Assembly (NCBI GenBank): GCA_031372765.1
Contig: JANMLW010000016.1
Span: 1 to 23,803, forward strand
Direction of reading: 5' to 3'
Origin: JADCCX01 sp031372765
GTDB taxonomy: Bacteria > Pseudomonadota > Alphaproteobacteria > Rhizobiales > Beijerinckiaceae
DNA length: 23,803 bases
This document shows, one piece after another, positions 15,128 to 23,698 of this stretch (positions within the stretch are counted from its first letter, which is position 1; each line of letters starts with the position of its first letter). The notes beneath the pieces are model-generated. The model did not search any database and had not been told where the DNA came from. It saw only the letters and a program-made list of their open reading frames with translations. A program made the position numbers and the translations under genes.

Positions 15128-16213
15128 ATGTCAAACCATCCCGATATGAAGCCGCTGGATCAGGGCAACCTGTCCAACCTTGATGAGCGCTCGCGGGAGA
15201 TTTTCCGTCGCATTGTCGATGGCTATCTGGCCAGTGGTGATCCGCTGGGATCACGCCAGCTATCCAAGATCATCCCCATGACCCTGTCTCCCGCCTCTGT
15301 GCGAAATGTCATGGCTGATCTGGAGTCGGCAGGCCTGATCTATGCGCCGCACACCAGCGCTGGTCGCTTGCCCACTGAGTTGGGCCTGCGCTTCTTTGTC
15401 GATGCCATGCTGCAGGTGGGTGATTTGACCGCGCTGGAGCGCATCAATATCGAGGATCAGGTCAGCCGTTCGGCCAAAGGAGCGGGAACCGTCGAGGAAG
15501 TGCTGGCGCAGGCCTCGCAGATGCTGTCGGGCCTCTCACGTGGGGCGGGTGTTGTGACGACGTCAAAGGGCGCGCGACGGCTCAAGCATGTGGAGTTCGT
15601 GCGCCTGGAGCCCACACAAGGTCTGGTAATCCTCGTGGGCGAGGACGGGCAGGTGGAAAACCGCGTGGTCGCCCTGCCGGTTGGCCTGCCAGCCAGTGCG
15701 CTGGTTGAGGCCTCGAACTATCTCAATGCCCGCATACGGGGCCGAACCTTGACCGAGGTGCGCAGCGAGGTGGAGGCCACGCAGAAGCAGACGCAGCAGG
15801 AACTGGATGGCCTGACGCAACGGCTGGTGGAAGCGGGGCTTGCCTCCTGGGCAGGCATAGAGGGCAGTGACCAGCAACTGATCGTGCGGGGGCAGGCGAA
15901 CCTGTTGCAGGACCTGAATGCCGCCGCTGATCTCGATCGCATCCGCATGCTGTTTTCAGCGCTTGAGACCAAGAAGGACGTGATCGATCTGCTGGGCCGC
16001 GCCGAAACGGCCGAAGGTGTGCGCATCTTCATCGGCTCGGAGAACAAACTGTTCTCGCTATCCGGATCATCGATGATTGCGGCCCCTTTTCGGGATGGTC
16101 AGCAAAAAATCGTCGGTGTGCTGGGTGTTATCGGGCCAACGCGTCTGAACTATGCCCGCATCGTGCCGATGGTGGATTACACTGCCAAGGTTGTGGGGCG
16201 CTTGCTGGGGTGA
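15128..16213 (+). CDS. hrcA: HrcA, heat-inducible transcription repressor
   Basis: The protein has about 361 residues. An N-terminal winged helix (SREIFRRIVDGYLASGDPLGSRQLSK, SPASVRNVMADLESAGLI, then HTSAGRLPTELGLRFFVD) is followed by the HrcA domain, with IGSENKLFSLSGSSMI and VIGPTRLNYARIVPMVDY near the end. HrcA represses chaperone genes by binding CIRCE and responds to GroEL. The start is uncertain: ATG 15128 gives normal family length, while ATG 15110 or 15146 and upstream TTG/GTG codons are also in frame. Its usual partner grpE is not next to it; a TctC-type receptor follows instead. It is the only housekeeping-type gene in the window and may mark the edge of the original chromosome backbone. 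Confidence 0.93.
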   Translation: MSNHPDMKPLDQGNLSNLDERSREIFRRIVDGYLASGDPLGSRQLSKIIPMTLSPASVRNVMADLESAGLIYAPHTSAGRLPTELGLRFFVDAMLQVGDLTALERINIEDQVSRSAKGAGTVEEVLAQASQMLSGLSRGAGVVTTSKGARRLKHVEFVRLEPTQGLVILVGEDGQVENRVVALPVGLPASALVEASNYLNARIRGRTLTEVRSEVEATQKQTQQELDGLTQRLVEAGLASWAGIEGSDQQLIVRGQANLLQDLNAAADLDRIRMLFSALETKKDVIDLLGRAETAEGVRIFIGSENKLFSLSGSSMIAAPFRDGQQKIVGVLGVIGPTRLNYARIVPMVDYTAKVVGRLLG

Positions 16214-16298
16214 AACCCGGTCTTGACCTCCCGTATAGGTCAGTTAGGTTGCCCCAATCAAAATGAAAGTCGGACAAGATCCGGCTAATGGAGGAATA

Positions 16299-17273
16299 AT
16301 GTTGAACCGTCGCAAGCTGCTGGCTGGCGCATCCGCTGCCCTGTTGCCCATTTCGTTGAAAGCCCAGGCGGCCTGGCCTGATGGCAAGACCATCAAGGGC
16401 GTCGTGCCCTTTGCCGCCGGTAGCGCGACAGATACAATCGCGCGGGTTTACGCTGACCAGATGTCGCGCACGCTCAATGCCTCCATCATCATCGAGAACA
16501 AGGCCGGTGCCAGTGGCATGCTGGGTGCTGACGCCGTGGCAAAATCCCCCGCGGATGGCCTGACAATCCTGTTTGGCACCAATTCTACCAACGCGGCTGC
16601 AACCGCGCTGTTCAAGACCGTGCCCTACGATCATGAAAAAGACTTTGCGCCTATCTCCTACATGGGGTCTGTGCCGCTCATCGTCTGTGTCGCCAACAAG
16701 CTGGAAGCAAAAACATTGCCCGATCTGATCGCGATGGCCAAGGCCAATCCTGGCAAGCTCAACTTTGGGTCAGCGTCTTCCTCCCAGCGCGTATCGACTG
16801 AAATGCTGATGAGCATGGCGGGCATAAAGATGAACCTTGTGACCTACCGCGCCTCGCCGCAGGCCGTGACCGACCTGATCACCGGTCAGATTGACGTGTT
16901 CGTGGCTGATCTCGCTGTCATGCTGCCACAGATTCAGGGGGGCACGATCCGCGCGCTTGCCGCGACATCCGCCAAGCGGGTGCCACAATTGCCTGAACTG
17001 CCTACAGTAGAGGAAGCCGCTGGCCTGAAGGGTTACGAACTGATCGCCTGGTTCGGGGCCTTCGCGCCTGCTGGCACGCCACCTGCTGTTATTGCCAGAC
17101 TCAACGATGCCATCGTCAAGGCATCGGCAAGTCCTGAAGCTAATGACAAACTAAGCAAGGGGTTGGGCATTGCGGTCGCCTCGTCAACCCCTGCGGAACT
17201 TGCCGAGAACGTCAAGCGTGAAAGCGCCAAGTGGAAGAAGGCGGTCGAGGACGCAGGAATCGAGAAACAATGA
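16299..17273 (+). CDS. TctC/Bug-family tripartite tricarboxylate transporter receptor
   Basis: The protein has 324 residues. GGAGGA (16290-16295) close before ATG 16299 supports this start over an earlier in-frame codon at 16263. The leader has NRRKLL and a hydrophobic segment with likely cleavage after AQA, so periplasmic export, possibly Tat, is expected. Family features are WPDGKTIKGVVPFAAGSATDTIAR, IENKAGASGMLGADAVAKSPADG and SYMGSVPLIVCV. Such receptors capture carboxylates for TctA/TctB membrane partners, which are absent here, or act as sensors. The gene is in line with the DUF1446 and AtuA-related genes, so the ligand may be the substrate they process. Confidence 0.92.
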   Translation: MLNRRKLLAGASAALLPISLKAQAAWPDGKTIKGVVPFAAGSATDTIARVYADQMSRTLNASIIIENKAGASGMLGADAVAKSPADGLTILFGTNSTNAAATALFKTVPYDHEKDFAPISYMGSVPLIVCVANKLEAKTLPDLIAMAKANPGKLNFGSASSSQRVSTEMLMSMAGIKMNLVTYRASPQAVTDLITGQIDVFVADLAVMLPQIQGGTIRALAATSAKRVPQLPELPTVEEAAGLKGYELIAWFGAFAPAGTPPAVIARLNDAIVKASASPEANDKLSKGLGIAVASSTPAELAENVKRESAKWKKAVEDAGIEKQ

Positions 17274-17298
17274 TTGATAAACGGTAATTCCGCTGACG

Positions 17299-18639
17299 AT
17301 GAAAAGCATCCGCATTGGCGCCGGTGCTGGCTACGCGGGGGACCGCTGGGAGCCGGCACTGGAGCTGATCGAGACATCTCATCTGGATTACATCGTTTTT
17401 GAGTGTCTGGCCGAGCGCACCATAGCGCTGGGCCAGTTGGAGCGGTTGCGCAATCCTGACAAGGGCTACAACCCCTTCATGGAGGACCGCTGGCGGGCTG
17501 TGCTTGGTCCTGCCATGGCACGTGGCGTCAAGATTATCACCAACATGGGGGCAGCTAACCCCATGGCGGCCGCACGGCGCACGGTTGCGCTGGCCTGTGA
17601 GCTGGGTATTCCCGCGCTTAAAGTGGCCGTTGTGCTGGGTGACGATGTACTGTCGCTGGTGCAGACCTCGCCCCATTTGACGATGATGGAGACCGGCGCG
17701 CCTGTCGGCAGCCTCGGGAACAGCGTGATTGCCGCCAACGCCTATCTCGGGGCTGATCCGATCCGCGACGCACTGGCCACTGGCGCGGATGTCGTGATCA
17801 CCGGTCGTGTTGCCGATCCGTCGATGTTTCTGGCTGCCATGATGCACGGCCTGGTTTGGCAAAGCGACGATCTCGACAAGGTTGCGATCGGCACAACCCT
17901 TGGCCATCTGCTGGAATGTGCGGGTCAGGTAACGGGGGGATATTTCGCTGATCCCGGCGTCAAGGATGTGCCGGGGTTGGACCGTCTGGGCTTTCCCTTT
18001 ACCACTGTTCAGGCTGATGGACAGGCCGTCATCAGCAAGCCTGTTGGTTCTGGCGGTTCGGTTACAGCGGCCACCTGCACGGAACAGATACTGTATGAAT
18101 GTGGCAATCCTGCCGCCTACATTACTCCCGATTGCGTGGCGGATTTTACCGGTTTGCGGTTTGAGGAGATAGCGCCGGATCAGGTCCGGATTTCAGGGTC
18201 GCGGGCATTGGGGCGGACGGATACCTTGAAAACCAGCGTCTGCTACCGGGCAGGTTATATCGGCGAGGGCCATGTCAGCTATGCCGGACCCAATGCTCGG
18301 GCGCGGGCAGAGCTCGCCGCCAGCATTGTCCGGTCGCGGCTTGCGCAGCGCAATCTCGATCTGGAAGAATTACGGATTGATCTGATCGGCCTGAATTCGC
18401 TGCATTGTGCTGCGTCACGAATGCTTGAGGAACCCTATGAAGTGCGGGTGCGCGTGGCGGCCCGCAGCAGCAACCGCAGGCATGCCGATTATGTGGCGCA
18501 GGAAGCCCAGTCCCTACTCACCAATGGGCCTTATGGGGGCGGTGGTGACTTCATGCAGGTGCGAGAGCTGGTAGGTGTTCGCTCCATACTGTTGCCGCGT
18601 TCGATGGTAACACCCACAATCCGTGTGGTGTCCGCATGA
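17299..18639 (+). CDS. DUF1446 / AtuA-like acyclic terpene utilisation family protein
   Basis: The protein has 446 residues and the full DUF1446 domain from its first residues (IRIGAGAGYAGDRWEPALEL, HLDYIVFECLAERTIAL, KIITNMGAANP, DVVITGRVADPS). The family is named from AtuA of citronellol/geraniol catabolism in Pseudomonas, but its chemistry is not settled; many members sit in unrelated acyl-CoA or carboxylate pathways. The C-terminal AtuA-related domain, often fused in other proteins, is here the separate gene at 18636, joined by an ATGA overlap. The gene begins 25 bp after the TctC-type receptor. No atu genes for carboxylase or acyl-CoA synthetase are nearby, so a terpene role is not implied. 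Confidence 0.9.
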   Translation: MKSIRIGAGAGYAGDRWEPALELIETSHLDYIVFECLAERTIALGQLERLRNPDKGYNPFMEDRWRAVLGPAMARGVKIITNMGAANPMAAARRTVALACELGIPALKVAVVLGDDVLSLVQTSPHLTMMETGAPVGSLGNSVIAANAYLGADPIRDALATGADVVITGRVADPSMFLAAMMHGLVWQSDDLDKVAIGTTLGHLLECAGQVTGGYFADPGVKDVPGLDRLGFPFTTVQADGQAVISKPVGSGGSVTAATCTEQILYECGNPAAYITPDCVADFTGLRFEEIAPDQVRISGSRALGRTDTLKTSVCYRAGYIGEGHVSYAGPNARARAELAASIVRSRLAQRNLDLEELRIDLIGLNSLHCAASRMLEEPYEVRVRVAARSSNRRHADYVAQEAQSLLTNGPYGGGGDFMQVRELVGVRSILLPRSMVTPTIRVVSA

Positions 18640-18938
18640 GATTGCATGAGATAGCCACGGCACGGGCTGGGGATAAAGGCAATACAGCCCAGATCGCCGT
18701 TATTGCCCGTGCGCCCGAGCATTATGCCTTCCTGTGCCAGAGATTGACCACGGATGTGGTGGCTGAAGCCTTCAAAGGAATCACCCATGGGTCTGTGAAG
18801 CGGCATGAGGTGCCAAATCACAACGCTCTTGTTTTTCTGCTGGAGCAGTCATTGGGCGGTGGCGTTGCGATCTCGCTGGCGGTTGATCCGCATGGGAAGA
18901 GCCTGTCGAGCCTCATTCTGGGTATAGAACTGCTCTGA
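18636..18938 (+). CDS. AtuA-related small protein (partner of the DUF1446 protein)
   Basis: The protein has 100 residues, beginning MRLHEIATARAGDKGNTAQI. This opening, with ARAGDKGN, and the later HGSVKRHEVPNHNALVFLLEQSLGGG region are typical of the small domain that follows DUF1446. It probably forms a complex with the protein encoded just before it; start and stop overlap by ATGA at 18636-18639. Its stop (18936-18938) directly abuts the stop of the opposite-strand gene, and the two stops form the palindrome TGATCA. Confidence 0.9.
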   Translation: MRLHEIATARAGDKGNTAQIAVIARAPEHYAFLCQRLTTDVVAEAFKGITHGSVKRHEVPNHNALVFLLEQSLGGGVAISLAVDPHGKSLSSLILGIELL

Positions 18939-19613
18939 TCATTGTCTTAAGGCGAGCCAGATGACATGGCGCGCGCCACTCTTGCCGCGATGGGCGCGAA
19001 CCCGCACTTCTTCCACCTTGAAACCGGCCTGCTTGAGCCGTGTGGTGAATTGCGCATCGGGCCCCGATGACCAGACCGCCAGTACGCCACCCTTTGACAA
19101 CGCTGCATGGGCAGCCGCCAGTCCCCGGCTGTCATAAAGCCGATTGTTGGAGGCGCGGGTCAGCCCGTCAGGGCCGTTGTCCACATCCAGAAGAATGGCA
19201 TCGTACCGCGCGTCGGCCGCTTGGATAAGTTGCATCACATCGGCCTCGACAACCGTGACACGTTTGTCTTCGAGACAGCCGGCAAAAAGCTCTGCCATCG
19301 GACCCTTTGCCCAGGCAATTACAGCGGGCACCAGTTCAACCACTGTGATCGGGGTGGTGGGTCCAAAAACGGCAAGGGCAGCGCGCAATGTGAAACCCAT
19401 GCCCAAACCACCGATCAGGATATGCGGGTTGGCCCTACCTTTCAGTTTTTCAGCAGTCAGAGTGGCAAGAGCTTCCTCCGATCCGCTGAGGCGCGAGTTC
19501 ATCAGCTCTATTCGGTCCAGAAAAATGGAAAAATCTGCTCCGCGGCGCTTGAGCCGCAATTCGCCACCGCCGGGGATGGAACCAGTATCAAGGTGCTGCC
19601 AAGGGATCATTAT
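18939..19613 (-). CDS. Spermidine synthase-like SAM-dependent methyltransferase-fold protein
   Basis: The protein has 224 residues. The nucleotide-binding motif ILIGGLGMGFTLRAAL, the acidic strand end VVELVPAV and the segment DAILLDVDNGPDGL are typical of the spermidine-synthase-like branch of Rossmann methyltransferases. The polyamine-binding pattern is not clear, so aminopropyl transfer should not be assumed. ATG 19613 with GGAAG before it is chosen because relatives begin MIPW; a TTG at 19679 would add 22 unlikely residues. It follows the TRZ/ATZ-type amidohydrolase on the same strand by 83 bp and may be the last gene of that operon or independent. It converges on the AtuA-related gene with no gap. 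Confidence 0.82.
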   Translation of the reverse strand: MMIPWQHLDTGSIPGGGELRLKRRGADFSIFLDRIELMNSRLSGSEEALATLTAEKLKGRANPHILIGGLGMGFTLRAALAVFGPTTPITVVELVPAVIAWAKGPMAELFAGCLEDKRVTVVEADVMQLIQAADARYDAILLDVDNGPDGLTRASNNRLYDSRGLAAAHAALSKGGVLAVWSSGPDAQFTTRLKQAGFKVEEVRVRAHRGKSGARHVIWLALRQ

Positions 19614-19696
19614 CGCTTCCGTTCCTAACTGACGACAAGTCCTAAAAAGCTGCTGGAAATGTCTGCTAGCGTCAATCAAGATAAAGTGTGTGAGGG

Positions 19697-21061
19697 TTAT
19701 TCGCCCCGGAACAACCGGCGCGCCAGACGGTTGTGCTGTTCCACATGCACTGGCACATCCAGCGTGGCAAGGTGTCCGTTTCGCACCACAACCCGGCCGT
19801 TGATCACCGACCAGTTGACATTGGCTGGGGTGCAGAAAACCAGCGCCGCCACCGGATCATGCAATCCGCCAGCAAAGGATAGTGTGCGCATGTCAAACGC
19901 GATGATATCCGCCGCCATGCCGGGTTTCAGCGCACCGATATCGTTGCGGTTCAGCACGGTTGCGCCGCCCAGAGTGGCAATCTCAAGCGCATCGCGGGCT
20001 GACATCGCATCGGGGCCGAAGCCAACCCGCGCCAGAAGCATGGCCTGACGGGCTTCCCCCAGCAAATGCCCAACATCGGTGGAGGCGGAGCCGTCAACAC
20101 CCAATCCGACCGGCACGCCCGCGCAACGCATGCGCCTGATGGGCGCTATGCCAGAGGCCAGTCGCATGTTGGAGCAGGGGCAATGTGCAATGCCTGTGCC
20201 CGTGCGGCCAAAGAGCGTGATGCCGGTCTCGTCCAGTTTTACGCAATGAGCATGCCAGACATCCGGCCCCACCCACTCCAGATCCTCCACATACTGCGTC
20301 GGAGTCTTGCCGTAACGGTCAAGGCTGTAGGCGATATCATTGTCATTCTCGGCGAGATGCGTGTGGAGTGAAACACCGTAGCTTCTGGCCAGATCACGCG
20401 ATTCGCGCATCAGGTCATCGCTCACCGTGAAAGGCGAGCAGGGGGCCAACACCACGCGCAGCATCGCGCCGTGGCTGGAATCGTGGAACCGCTCGATCAG
20501 GCGCTGCATTTCTTTCAGCACCGCCGGTTCCTTCTCGACAATCGCATCGGGCGGCAGGCCACCAGCGCTTTCGCCGACACTCATGGCGCCCCGTGCTGCA
20601 TGGAAACGCAGGCCCAGATGATGGGCCGCCTCGATGGCCTGTTCAAGCGTCGCGCCGTTCACATAAAGATATTGATGATCGCTGGAGGTAGTGCATCCCG
20701 ACATTATCAGTTCCGCCATGGCGGTCTTGGCCGCGACGTGGAACATCTCCGGCGTTATCCGCGCCCATATGGGATAATGCGCTTTCAACCAGCCAAACAG
20801 CTCAGCGTCCTGCCCGCCCGGTGTTGCCCGCGTCAACGACTGGAACATGTGATGGTGCGTGTTGACCAGACCGGGCATGACAACATGCCCTTTGAGATCG
20901 ATGACCTCATCGGCGGTTTGCGGCAGGTCCTTGGCCGCACCAACCGCTGATATGAGATTGCCTTCGATCAGCACGCTACCGCTGGCTATTTCCCGACGGT
21001 TCACGTCCATGGTGACGACGATATCGGCGTTTTTCAGAAGGAGCTTGCGGGGCATCGGCAT
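19697..21061 (-). CDS. TRZ/ATZ-family amidohydrolase, 8-oxoguanine deaminase / hydroxydechloroatrazine ethylaminohydrolase-like
   Basis: The protein has 454 residues from ATG 21061. Metal-binding features are His69 and His71 (NTHHHM), the His of LHTHLAEN, the His of WHAHCVKL, and the Asp of GLGVDGSASTD. The segment SDHQYLYVNG and the composite beta-domain ends (VLIEGNLISAVG; NWSVINGRVVVRNG) place it with the deaminases that include PA0142-type 8-oxoguanine deaminase and AtzB-like enzymes. The reaction would be hydrolytic loss of an amino group from a purine or triazine-like ring. The start overlaps the stop of the DUF6285 gene (TGATG), so it is part of that operon; a second ATG at 21055 is also possible. 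Why a deaminase sits with 4-hydroxyacyl-CoA genes is not evident. Confidence 0.88.
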   Translation of the reverse strand: MPMPRKLLLKNADIVVTMDVNRREIASGSVLIEGNLISAVGAAKDLPQTADEVIDLKGHVVMPGLVNTHHHMFQSLTRATPGGQDAELFGWLKAHYPIWARITPEMFHVAAKTAMAELIMSGCTTSSDHQYLYVNGATLEQAIEAAHHLGLRFHAARGAMSVGESAGGLPPDAIVEKEPAVLKEMQRLIERFHDSSHGAMLRVVLAPCSPFTVSDDLMRESRDLARSYGVSLHTHLAENDNDIAYSLDRYGKTPTQYVEDLEWVGPDVWHAHCVKLDETGITLFGRTGTGIAHCPCSNMRLASGIAPIRRMRCAGVPVGLGVDGSASTDVGHLLGEARQAMLLARVGFGPDAMSARDALEIATLGGATVLNRNDIGALKPGMAADIIAFDMRTLSFAGGLHDPVAALVFCTPANVNWSVINGRVVVRNGHLATLDVPVHVEQHNRLARRLFRGE

Positions 21062-21435
21062 CACTCCAATCCCGCCAGACGGCGTTCGGTATCGCTCACA
21101 ACCGCCGGGCGGGTGATTGCCGTGCGGACAATCGCATCGGCCTGCAGGCGTCGGAAAGCATCCTCCGCACCGTCCAGCATACCCATGCGGATGAGCTGGA
21201 CCAGCGCCTCTGCATCGGACGGAAACGGCGAGGGCTGGGGCACAAGGGCTGCCACGTCGCGCTGTGTCGCGGCGTGATAGTCCGCCAGGTCAAGCTCCCG
21301 TTGCGCCATGCCCAGCGCACTGGCCACCATCAGGCCGGCAAAGCGTGCCTCCCCCTCGGTTGCGGCAAGCACCTTGTCACGCAACAGGCGCTCCGCTGCG
21401 GCGATGAGTTCCGGCAATGCCGAAGAGTGTTTCAT
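21061..21435 (-). CDS. DUF6285 protein (LvaB-like partner of the APH-fold kinase)
   Basis: The protein has 124 residues from ATG 21435, mainly helical: LPELIAAAERLLRDKVL, then EARFAGLMVASALGMAQREL. Small proteins of this type are coded next to APH-fold acyl-CoA kinases. In levulinate breakdown the small protein LvaB is required for LvaA activity, and this gene probably corresponds to it, though I rely on memory of the family for that. The start overlaps the kinase stop by ATGA, and the stop overlaps the amidohydrolase start by TGATG, showing tight coupling. No catalytic motif is recognised. Confidence 0.8.
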   Translation of the reverse strand: MKHSSALPELIAAAERLLRDKVLAATEGEARFAGLMVASALGMAQRELDLADYHAATQRDVAALVPQPSPFPSDAEALVQLIRMGMLDGAEDAFRRLQADAIVRTAITRPAVVSDTERRLAGLE

Positions 21436-22484
21436 GACAGGTGCCCTGTCGCGAGTGGCTCGTACCGCAACCGCCAATGGTCAGGTTTTGTCAAACGCAA
21501 CGCCATCAATTCCAGTTCCTCGGCCATCTTGCCGGTCAGCGCGTGCTCAAGGGATGGCTCACGCCCGGATGTGTGCCGTTCTCCTTGTTGCAGCGCTATG
21601 ATGGCCCAGCGGCAATGCGAGAGGACCTCGTAGGCCCGCACGGCGGCATCATCAATCTTGCGTCCGCTTTCCATTTCGTAGGCCGCGTAGAAATCCGCCC
21701 GTGATCCGATGCCACCTGCCTCCAGATCAGGGCGGCTAAAACGCCAGCATTCGGCCATGAACCAACCGATATCGAACAACGGATCACCCCAGCAGGCAAA
21801 CTCCCAGTCCAGCACCGCAGTCAACTGGCCATCATCAACCATGTAGTTGCCGGTGCGGAAATCGCGGTGGATCAACGTGGTCTCGCGGGGCTTTAGACAG
21901 TGCAGTTCGCACCAGCGCAAGGCCCATTCCAGGCCAGGCCGCAAGAGCCTGAGACGGTCCATCCAATCCCGCAACAAGGTTATCTCGGCGATGGGGAAGT
22001 CAGCAGGTGGCTTGCCTAGGCAGGTCAAGGACATTCGGGCGTTGACAGGCGTCACGGCGTGGATGCGGGCCATCTCGCGGACGAGTTGCCGGGTCAAACC
22101 AGCGCGCGCGTCATCGGTCGTCACTTTCACCACCTTCGGCCCCAGGCCAAGGCCTTTGACCTTTGCCATCAGCGCGAATGGTCCACCGAGAATCGACGGA
22201 TCATTACAAAATCCAATGGGTTCAGGCACCGTGACACCGGCCGCATGAGCAGCTTTGATGATGGCAAACTCGTCTCGGCGCGAATGGCTGGCATCGATGG
22301 TTGATTGTGCATCCTTGCGCAGTACGAAAGCGCGGGGATTGCCGTTCACAAGTGTCTCGACCGTCCAGTTTTCCTGAATACCGCCGCCCTTCAAGGGAGC
22401 CATGGACACGATGCTGACAGAAGCGCCAAGCGCATCGCACAGCCATCTTGCCAGAGTCTGTTGCCGCGCTTGATCAGGCGTCAT
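21432..22484 (-). CDS. APH-fold phosphotransferase (LvaA / ACAD10-11 kinase-like)
   Basis: The protein has 350 residues from ATG 22484, which overlaps the acyl-CoA dehydrogenase stop by ATGA. The kinase features are the N-lobe lysine in FVLRKD, the catalytic loop HRDFRTGN (His206 to Asn213) and the metal-binding DWE (Asp226). Relatives in the same gene setting are not antibiotic enzymes. LvaA and the kinase part of ACAD10/ACAD11 phosphorylate the 4-hydroxyl of 4-hydroxyacyl-CoA, so that the dehydrogenase partner can remove phosphate and move the oxygen. The adjoining dehydrogenase and DUF6285 genes support this reading. An in-frame upstream codon at 22601 would lengthen it by 39 residues, but lies well inside the neighbour. 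Confidence 0.9.
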   Translation of the reverse strand: MTPDQARQQTLARWLCDALGASVSIVSMAPLKGGGIQENWTVETLVNGNPRAFVLRKDAQSTIDASHSRRDEFAIIKAAHAAGVTVPEPIGFCNDPSILGGPFALMAKVKGLGLGPKVVKVTTDDARAGLTRQLVREMARIHAVTPVNARMSLTCLGKPPADFPIAEITLLRDWMDRLRLLRPGLEWALRWCELHCLKPRETTLIHRDFRTGNYMVDDGQLTAVLDWEFACWGDPLFDIGWFMAECWRFSRPDLEAGGIGSRADFYAAYEMESGRKIDDAAVRAYEVLSHCRWAIIALQQGERHTSGREPSLEHALTGKMAEELELMALRLTKPDHWRLRYEPLATGHLS

Positions 22485-23680
22485 TGGCCCCAGCTCCAGA
22501 AAGCGTCTCCCTCGGCTTGGTAGAACCTTGCCAGCACCATGGAATGAACCTCCGAGGCGCCATCCACCAGTCGCGCCTGCCGTGCGTAGCGATATATCCA
22601 TTCCAGCACGGTGTCCTTGGAATAGCCCCGTGCACCGCAGAGCTGGATAGCCGTATCCGCCGCCAGATGCAGCGTGTCGGCCACATGGTTTTTTGCCATG
22701 GAAACTTCCTTGCGGGCGAAATCCCCGGCGTCAAGTTTCCATGCAGCTTTCATCACCAGCAGACGGCCGATCTCGATGCTCGCTGCCACTTGCCCCAGTT
22801 TGATCTGCACGCTCTCGCGGTCTTTCAGTTTGACGCCAAAACCTTCGCGCTCGTTTACATACAGCTGTGCGATTTCCATCGATCGCTTGGCAAGGCCGAG
22901 CCAGCGCATGCAGTGGGTGAGGCGGGCAGGGCCAAGGCGTATCTGCGTGACCTTGAGCCCGTCGCCAACGCCCATCAGCACAGCGTCGTCCTGCACCTCA
23001 AGACCGTCGAACAGAAGTTCGCAATGGCCGCCATGCTCCTCAGGCCCCATGATGCCGATGCGCCGCACGATCTCCCAACCGGGCTGGTCCCGGTCAAACA
23101 GGAATGCCGTGAGACCCTTGCGTGGATCATCCGAAGTGCGGGCCATCAGGATGAAATGCTGTGCCACACCTGCTCCGGTGATGTACCATTTGCGGCCTGA
23201 AATTACCCAGCGGCCGTCCTTGCGCTCGGCTTTTGTCAGCATCATGCCAGGATCTGACCCACCGCCGGGATGCGGCTCGGTCATGGCAAAGGACGAGCGG
23301 ACAGTGCCTGCAACGATCGGCTTCAGCCAGCGCTCTTTCTGGGCGGGGGTCGCCACCTGCGACAGCACCCGCATGTTGCCATCATCGGGCGCAGAACAAT
23401 TGAAACAGACAGGCCCGAAGATCGAACGGTTGGCCTCCTCATACATCGCGGCCTGTCCGACAATGGGTATGCCCATGCCGCCTATGTCCTTTGGCACCTG
23501 CGGCGACCACAGGCCTGCCGCCCGCGCCTTGGTCTGCACGGCCTTGAGCACTTCCATGCGGATGTTTTCGTGGCTGTCATAACTCAGCGGATCGTTTTCC
23601 AGTGGCAAAATATGCTCGGCCACGAAAGCACGCGTGCGCAGGCGGATCGCATCAAGCTCAGGGGGAAGGGTGAAGTCCAT
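22481..23680 (-). CDS. Acyl-CoA dehydrogenase family protein (LvaC / ACAD11-like)
   Basis: The protein has 399 residues, full length. Family marks are FAMTEPHPGGGSDP (131-144), WYITGAG (165-171), QLCGARGYSKD (346-356) and the late DGASEVHS (373-380). The AMTEPHPGG and DGASEVH variants are typical of the ACAD11-like branch, which in LvaC and ACAD11 works on 4-phosphoacyl-CoA made by an APH kinase. That the kinase gene follows with an ATGA overlap strongly favours this job over ordinary beta-oxidation. A GGAAAG sequence lies about 13 bases before the ATG. The gene starts 18 bp after the end of the partial frame at the window edge and may be in the middle of a longer operon. Confidence 0.92.
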   Translation of the reverse strand: MDFTLPPELDAIRLRTRAFVAEHILPLENDPLSYDSHENIRMEVLKAVQTKARAAGLWSPQVPKDIGGMGIPIVGQAAMYEEANRSIFGPVCFNCSAPDDGNMRVLSQVATPAQKERWLKPIVAGTVRSSFAMTEPHPGGGSDPGMMLTKAERKDGRWVISGRKWYITGAGVAQHFILMARTSDDPRKGLTAFLFDRDQPGWEIVRRIGIMGPEEHGGHCELLFDGLEVQDDAVLMGVGDGLKVTQIRLGPARLTHCMRWLGLAKRSMEIAQLYVNEREGFGVKLKDRESVQIKLGQVAASIEIGRLLVMKAAWKLDAGDFARKEVSMAKNHVADTLHLAADTAIQLCGARGYSKDTVLEWIYRYARQARLVDGASEVHSMVLARFYQAEGDAFWSWGQ

Positions 23681-23698
23681 TGTCGATCCAACTTTCCA

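Noticed and set aside
21432..22484. Aminoglycoside resistance phosphotransferase
   Set aside because: The fold is shared, but the operon partners are an ACAD11-like dehydrogenase and a DUF6285 protein, which point to acyl-CoA metabolism.
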